Shown here in pieces: positions 5,147 to 8,205 of a stretch of DNA of 8,205 bases. The DNA is from Chloroflexota bacterium (GTDB lineage Bacteria; Chloroflexota; Dehalococcoidia; Lucifugimonadales; Lucifugimonadaceae). How positions within the stretch are numbered: position 1 is the stretch's first letter; the number at the start of each line of letters is the position of its first letter. The stretch is taken from assembly GCA_009837685.1 (NCBI GenBank), contig VXTA01000201.1, forward strand, positions 1 to 8,205, given 5' to 3'. The notes beneath the pieces are model-generated. The model did not search any database, was not told the DNA's origin, and saw only the letters and a program-made list of their open reading frames with translations. A program made the position numbers and the translations under genes.

Positions 5147-6325
5147 CTAGCGACGAGGCAATTCAAGGCCACGGTAGGCGATGATGTTTTTTTGGATTTC
5201 GTTGGTGCCAGCCAATATCGGACCGGAAGTCTGATACATCCGCATCTTGAAGATACGCCCAGCGAGATCCTTGTGCTCATCCGGATCGTCGATCAGACCC
5301 GGCATCCCAAGCAACTCAACGCCAAAATCGAGCACCGCAGTATTCACCTCGGTCGCCGCGATCTTGCACATACTCGCCTCAGTCGACGGTGGGTGTCCCA
5401 GCGACTGCAACCATGCCACCTCATAGGTGATGTAGCGCGCCATCTCGATCTCTGCTTCAAGCTCCGCCAAACGACGCCGCACCTTCATGTCGTCGATCAT
5501 CAGCGAACCATCGAAGCGCCGAGTTGTCGCCGCATAGTCGCGGATCTCCTCCCACGACTTTTGTGCCCACGACACATAGTCGATATTTCCACGCTCGAAG
5601 TTGAGGAGGTTCATCGCCACGTTCCAGCCATCGTGCAGTTCACCGACCAGATTCTCAACCGGAACATGGACATCATCGAACATTACTTGGTTGAAGCTGT
5701 GCGCGCCGGCAATGTTGATGATCGGATTGACCTGAATCCCCGGCGACTTCATGTCCACAAGAAGGAAGCTGATCCCCGCGTGCCGTTCCGCATCGCGATC
5801 AGTGCGAACCAACATGAACATCATGTCCGCACGATGCGCCAACGAGGTCCATATCTTAGATCCGTTGATCACGAACTCGTCGCCTCGCAGTTCAGCGAAC
5901 GTCTGCAAAGATGCCAAATCCGAGCCCGTATTCGGCTCTGAATACCCCTGACACCATTGGATCCCGCCCTGCGCGATGTCCGACAAATACTTACGCTTCT
6001 GCTCGTCAGTGCCAAAGACCATCAACGTGGGACCCAACATCCGCGTGCCAAACCTGTCGTTGCCCGGTGCTCGGCGGTACGACATCTCCTCCGCGAAGAT
6101 CAGGCTGATCATCGGAGACGCCTCTTGTCCGCCATACTCCTTCGGCCACGTCATCGTCAACCAGCCACGCTCGGCGAGCTTGCGTCGCATGCGGCAATAA
6201 AGCTCCCATCCCTCCTCGCTGGACTCGTCGTTGGGACCTATCCAGCCGTCAGCGAGTTCATCGTCGAGGAATTCCCGCAGTTCCTCGCGGAATGCGAGTT
6301 CCTCTTCGTTGAATTCGAACCACAT
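5147..6325 (-). CDS. acyl-CoA dehydrogenase, large (catalytic) subunit type
   Basis: This 392-residue flavoprotein oxidises an acyl-CoA to the 2,3-enoyl-CoA, passing electrons to an electron-transfer flavoprotein. It shows WPKEYGGQEASP at 60-71, the CoA/FAD-binding segment CQGYSEPNTGSDLASLQT at 125-142, NGSKIWTSLAHRADM at 154-168 with the Trp-Thr-Ser FAD contact, and SGPILAGTNEIQKNIIA near 367-383. The MCAD-type catalytic Glu is Ala372 here (LAGT instead of YEGT). Glu244 in LLNFERGN lies at the alternative helix-G position used by isovaleryl-CoA dehydrogenase and some FadE large subunits, so it is the likely base. The Arg-x2-Phe-Gly motif is missing and is found in the partner downstream. The gene begins 11 bases after the RAM-domain gene and has no clear Shine-Dalgarno. 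Confidence 0.94.
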   Translation of the reverse strand: MWFEFNEEELAFREELREFLDDELADGWIGPNDESSEEGWELYCRMRRKLAERGWLTMTWPKEYGGQEASPMISLIFAEEMSYRRAPGNDRFGTRMLGPTLMVFGTDEQKRKYLSDIAQGGIQWCQGYSEPNTGSDLASLQTFAELRGDEFVINGSKIWTSLAHRADMMFMLVRTDRDAERHAGISFLLVDMKSPGIQVNPIINIAGAHSFNQVMFDDVHVPVENLVGELHDGWNVAMNLLNFERGNIDYVSWAQKSWEEIRDYAATTRRFDGSLMIDDMKVRRRLAELEAEIEMARYITYEVAWLQSLGHPPSTEASMCKIAATEVNTAVLDFGVELLGMPGLIDDPDEHKDLAGRIFKMRMYQTSGPILAGTNEIQKNIIAYRGLELPRR

Positions 6326-6336
6326 GGCGGATCCGA

Positions 6337-6576
6337 TCAGTCGGCAGTAACCGCAAGACTGGTGATGGTTTTGACGATGCCACCCACCTGATGCATCTTG
6401 GTGCTGACGATGCCGCCGATATCCACGAGATTGTCGGCCTCGACAACTGCGATGATGTCGAACGGTCCAGTTACCATGTCGACGGCGATCATTTGATCGA
6501 TCTTCTTCAACTCCGTCGCAACGTTAGCGGTGCTGCCGACTGACGTCTCGATCAAGATGTATGCTCGGGTCTTCAT
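6337..6576 (-). CDS. stand-alone Lrp/AsnC ligand-binding (RAM) domain protein
   Basis: The 79-residue protein is a single RAM (ACT-like) domain with no DNA-binding helix-turn-helix. The beta-alpha-beta-beta-alpha-beta order can be read: YILIET strand at 6-11, helix at 15-27, AVDMVTGPFDIIAVVEA with the typical Gly-Pro-Phe-Asp turn at 31-47, helix at 49-61 and a final strand VKTITSLAV near 68-76. Full-length Lrp/AsnC regulators add about 70 N-terminal residues, so this is the stand-alone class, which forms dimers and larger assemblies that bind amino acids or other small molecules. It is the first gene of the dehydrogenase operon and may be a metabolite sensor or modulator, by inference. The ATG at 6574-6576 gives the expected MKTRAYILIE start, though the nearest Shine-Dalgarno-like AGGAG is about 12 bases upstream, longer than usual. 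Confidence 0.88.
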   Translation of the reverse strand: MKTRAYILIETSVGSTANVATELKKIDQMIAVDMVTGPFDIIAVVEADNLVDIGGIVSTKMHQVGGIVKTITSLAVTAD

Positions 6577-6603
6577 TTCTTTGAGGTGCTCCTATCTCAG
6601 AGG

Positions 6604-6639
6604 TTTGCGTATTGCATATGCTAACGCCCGAAACGCAAA
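6604..6639 (-). promoter_or_regulatory. possible promoter/operator for the RAM-dehydrogenase-HIT operon
   Basis: The 85-base spacer before the RAM gene holds a 7-bp inverted repeat, TTTGCGT (6604-6610) and ACGCAAA (6633-6639), around an 8-bp palindrome, GCATATGC (6614-6621). Nested dyads of this kind are typical of operators. On the minus strand TCGTCA and TAGCAT lie 17 bases apart as weak -35 and -10 candidates, each matching four of six consensus bases. The dyads are certain and their function is not. Confidence 0.35.
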
Positions 6640-6661
6640 TTGACGACTTTCTGAAAATTAC

Positions 6662-8020
6662 TCAAAAATCAAGCGCACGTTCGAACTCAGACCAGTCTCT
6701 CACCGGGCCCACCGCAGACATCGCCAACTTGTCCGGTATAACCACATTGGAAGCCACCATCCGCACATCTTCTAAAGTCACCGCATCCAACGACTTGATC
6801 CGGTCGTCCAACGTCTCGACACTGCCGCGCAGCAACTCCTGTGCCGCGAGATCGTTCGCCACCGCCCGACTCTCCTCCATTCCGAGTAGCAACCTGCCCT
6901 TAGCCAACTCACGTGCATCGCTCAGTTCCTCATCAGTAATCCCATCCCTGATCTTCGCCAACTCATCCACGATTACACTCAGCGCCTCAACCGCCCGCGG
7001 CGGTTCTACGCCAGTGTGAATGTCGACTACGCCGCAGTCGGTGAGTGAGTGCATCGAACTACCTATCCCATACGCGAGCCCTCGCTTTTCACGGACCTCT
7101 TCAAATAACCGACTACTCATGCTACCGCCCAAAACCACCGTCATTATTCGCAACGCGGTCCTACGCGAATCATTCATACCAACGCCCTTAAACGCCAGCG
7201 CCATGTGCAGCTGCTCAAGATCCCGCCGTCCTCCGGTCACACTAGGGCCTACCAAATTGTCGTCATATGGAAACATCCCTCGCGGCTTACCACTGGGTAG
7301 ATCCGACAACAATTCGTCTATCTGATCAACCACCTCATCATGTTCGATGTTGCCGGCGACGCAAACGACAATGTTGCAACCCACATATTGTCCGCGGTGG
7401 TAGTCAATCATCACCTCACGCGGTATCGCCTCGACGCTTTCAATGGTGCCTGCGATGTCTCGACCCAAAGCCTGATCTGGCCACAACGCAGAATCGAGCA
7501 ACATTCCCGCCAACGCTCCGGGCGAGTCGTGCGTCGCCCGAATCTCCTCCAACACCACGTGCTTCTCTTGCTCGATGTCCGGCTCGCGGAACAGCGGCGA
7601 CTTGATGATGTCTGCCAGCACTTCAACACCGCGTCGATAGTGTGGCAATGCCATCCGACACCAATAACCCGTGCATTCACGATCTGTAAACGCGTTGATC
7701 GTGCCTCCTACGCTCTCCACCACACCGCTGATATCCCTCGGACGCGGCCTGCTTGGAGTGCCCTTGAACAGCATGTGCTCGAACAGGTGCGAAACACCAG
7801 CCTCATCGTCCGTCTCGTATCGACTTCCCGCGCCGACGAGAAACACAACGCTAACCGCCTTGGTGTGCGTCATACTGCTAGTGATGACGCGGATGCCGTT
7901 CGCAAGCGTGGTTCGCTGGTATGCGGATGATGTGTCCAGTTCGACGGCGGTGGAACGCTGCGTTAACGGCATGGTCGATATCAGAAAATGTTTCGCGCGG
8001 TTGACACTCAAGAGTAGCAT
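6662..8020 (-). CDS. M16-family zinc metallopeptidase (mitochondrial processing peptidase-like)
   Basis: The 452-residue protein has the inverted zinc motif His-x2-Glu-His in HLFEHMLFKGT (His78, Glu81, His82) and a distal Glu ligand, Glu159 in EKHVVLEEIRA, 77 residues after His82 as in pitrilysin. NGIRVITS at 41-48 and the C-terminal-domain motif FEEVREKRGLAYGIGS are standard for bacterial single-chain M16B peptidases. Both halves of the family fold are present and length is normal. No signal peptide is obvious, so it should be cytosolic, degrading peptides in a closed chamber. The first ATG (8018-8020) gives a short hydrophobic leader MLLLSV and has only a weak GGGG upstream. Met17 at 7972 gives a more family-like start but has no Shine-Dalgarno. 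It follows the sulfatase stop by 24 bases, so co-transcription is possible. Confidence 0.93.
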   Translation of the reverse strand: MLLLSVNRAKHFLISTMPLTQRSTAVELDTSSAYQRTTLANGIRVITSSMTHTKAVSVVFLVGAGSRYETDDEAGVSHLFEHMLFKGTPSRPRPRDISGVVESVGGTINAFTDRECTGYWCRMALPHYRRGVEVLADIIKSPLFREPDIEQEKHVVLEEIRATHDSPGALAGMLLDSALWPDQALGRDIAGTIESVEAIPREVMIDYHRGQYVGCNIVVCVAGNIEHDEVVDQIDELLSDLPSGKPRGMFPYDDNLVGPSVTGGRRDLEQLHMALAFKGVGMNDSRRTALRIMTVVLGGSMSSRLFEEVREKRGLAYGIGSSMHSLTDCGVVDIHTGVEPPRAVEALSVIVDELAKIRDGITDEELSDARELAKGRLLLGMEESRAVANDLAAQELLRGSVETLDDRIKSLDAVTLEDVRMVASNVVIPDKLAMSAVGPVRDWSEFERALDF

Positions 8021-8044
8021 TCGCCCCGATAGCCACCCACAACG

Positions 8045-8205
8045 CTAAACCCTCGGCAAATCGACCTCGTCGCCCGTCGCTGCCTGCCAAATCCTGATCC
8101 GCGCCGTCATATCGAGTATCCGATCACGTTGCTTCGGATCGTCGTACAGATTCGTCATCTCGTGGGGGTCATTGTTCAAGTCGTAAAGCTCGCACTGGTC
8201 TGCCG
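8045..8205 (-). CDS. C-terminal end of a sulfatase (alkaline-phosphatase superfamily), 5' end outside the window
   Basis: The minus strand is open from the right edge to a TAG at 8045-8047, giving 52 residues. The segment CELYDLNNDPHEMTNLYDDP followed by a helix ending in RIWQAATGDEVDLP is the typical C-terminus of type I sulfatases, where the ELYDL-x2-DP-x-E-x2-NL motif is near-diagnostic. The catalytic formylglycine site (Cys/Ser-x-Pro-x-Arg) lies in the missing N-terminal part, so activity and class cannot be judged, nor can a signal peptide. Members hydrolyse sulfate esters of polysaccharides or small molecules. The M16 peptidase gene starts 24 bases downstream. Confidence 0.9.
   Translation of the reverse strand, partial: ADQCELYDLNNDPHEMTNLYDDPKQRDRILDMTARIRIWQAATGDEVDLPRV

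Noticed and set aside
5192..5941. Long plus-strand reading frame (249 codons) opposite the large acyl-CoA dehydrogenase subunit
   Set aside because: It lies wholly antisense to a gene with clear family motifs, its translation is rich in His and Arg with no recognisable domain, and it has no credible ribosome site.
7340..7930. Plus-strand reading frame of 196 codons opposite the M16 peptidase
   Set aside because: Antisense to the zinc-motif region of a well-supported gene. The composition is typical of a shadow frame.
1..8205. Genomic island or mobile element
   Set aside because: No transposase, integrase, tRNA gene or flanking repeat was seen, and base composition appears even across the genes by eye.

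Overview
The window is a gene-dense bacterial segment of moderately high GC with nine protein genes (two cut by the window edges) and no RNA gene, CRISPR array, insertion sequence or phage marker. No gene-free gap exceeds 300 bases. The gene set suggests a free-living environmental bacterium with a catabolic lifestyle: paired acyl-CoA dehydrogenases, tandem HpcH/HpaI-type aldolases, a sulfatase and an arsenite methyltransferase. The aldolase subtype and the sulfatase resemble what I associate with marine Chloroflexota of the SAR202 type. That assignment is inference from family impression, not a computed placement.

Left part (1-1956): the end of a plus-strand coiled-coil gene is closed by a near-textbook intrinsic terminator (265-305). 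Two minus-strand genes follow: a small four-helix membrane protein (311-799) and a stand-alone ArsM-type arsenite S-adenosylmethionine methyltransferase (974-1807). ArsM is divergent from the next operon, and the shared spacer (1808-1956) carries repeats and weak promoter candidates.

Middle (1957-3650): two tandem plus-strand aldolase paralogs (241 and 240 aa, gapless alignment, about 74% identical by hand count) each have a good Shine-Dalgarno sequence. They share a conserved C-terminal block and differ mainly around the presumed substrate pocket. They end in a 218-base convergent spacer packed with inverted repeats, including a REP-like double hairpin (3469-3510) and mutually exclusive hairpins (3565-3599).

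Right part (3651-8205): all minus strand. In transcription order it runs: sulfatase C-terminus (cut by the window edge), M16 zinc peptidase, then a tight cluster of a stand-alone Lrp/AsnC ligand-binding (RAM) domain, acyl-CoA dehydrogenase large subunit, acyl-CoA dehydrogenase small subunit and a HIT hydrolase. Spacings in the last four are 11, 9 and 23 bases, so they are probably one operon. The two dehydrogenases have complementary active-site parts, as in alpha2-beta2 acyl-CoA dehydrogenases, so they probably form one enzyme. The RAM protein could sense a metabolite for it and the HIT protein could remove an adenylated by-product, but both of those links are inference.

I did not find a clear defence system, mobile element or other wholly new system. 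The observations most worth following up are the duplicated aldolases, the RAM-dehydrogenase-HIT cluster and the structured convergent spacer.
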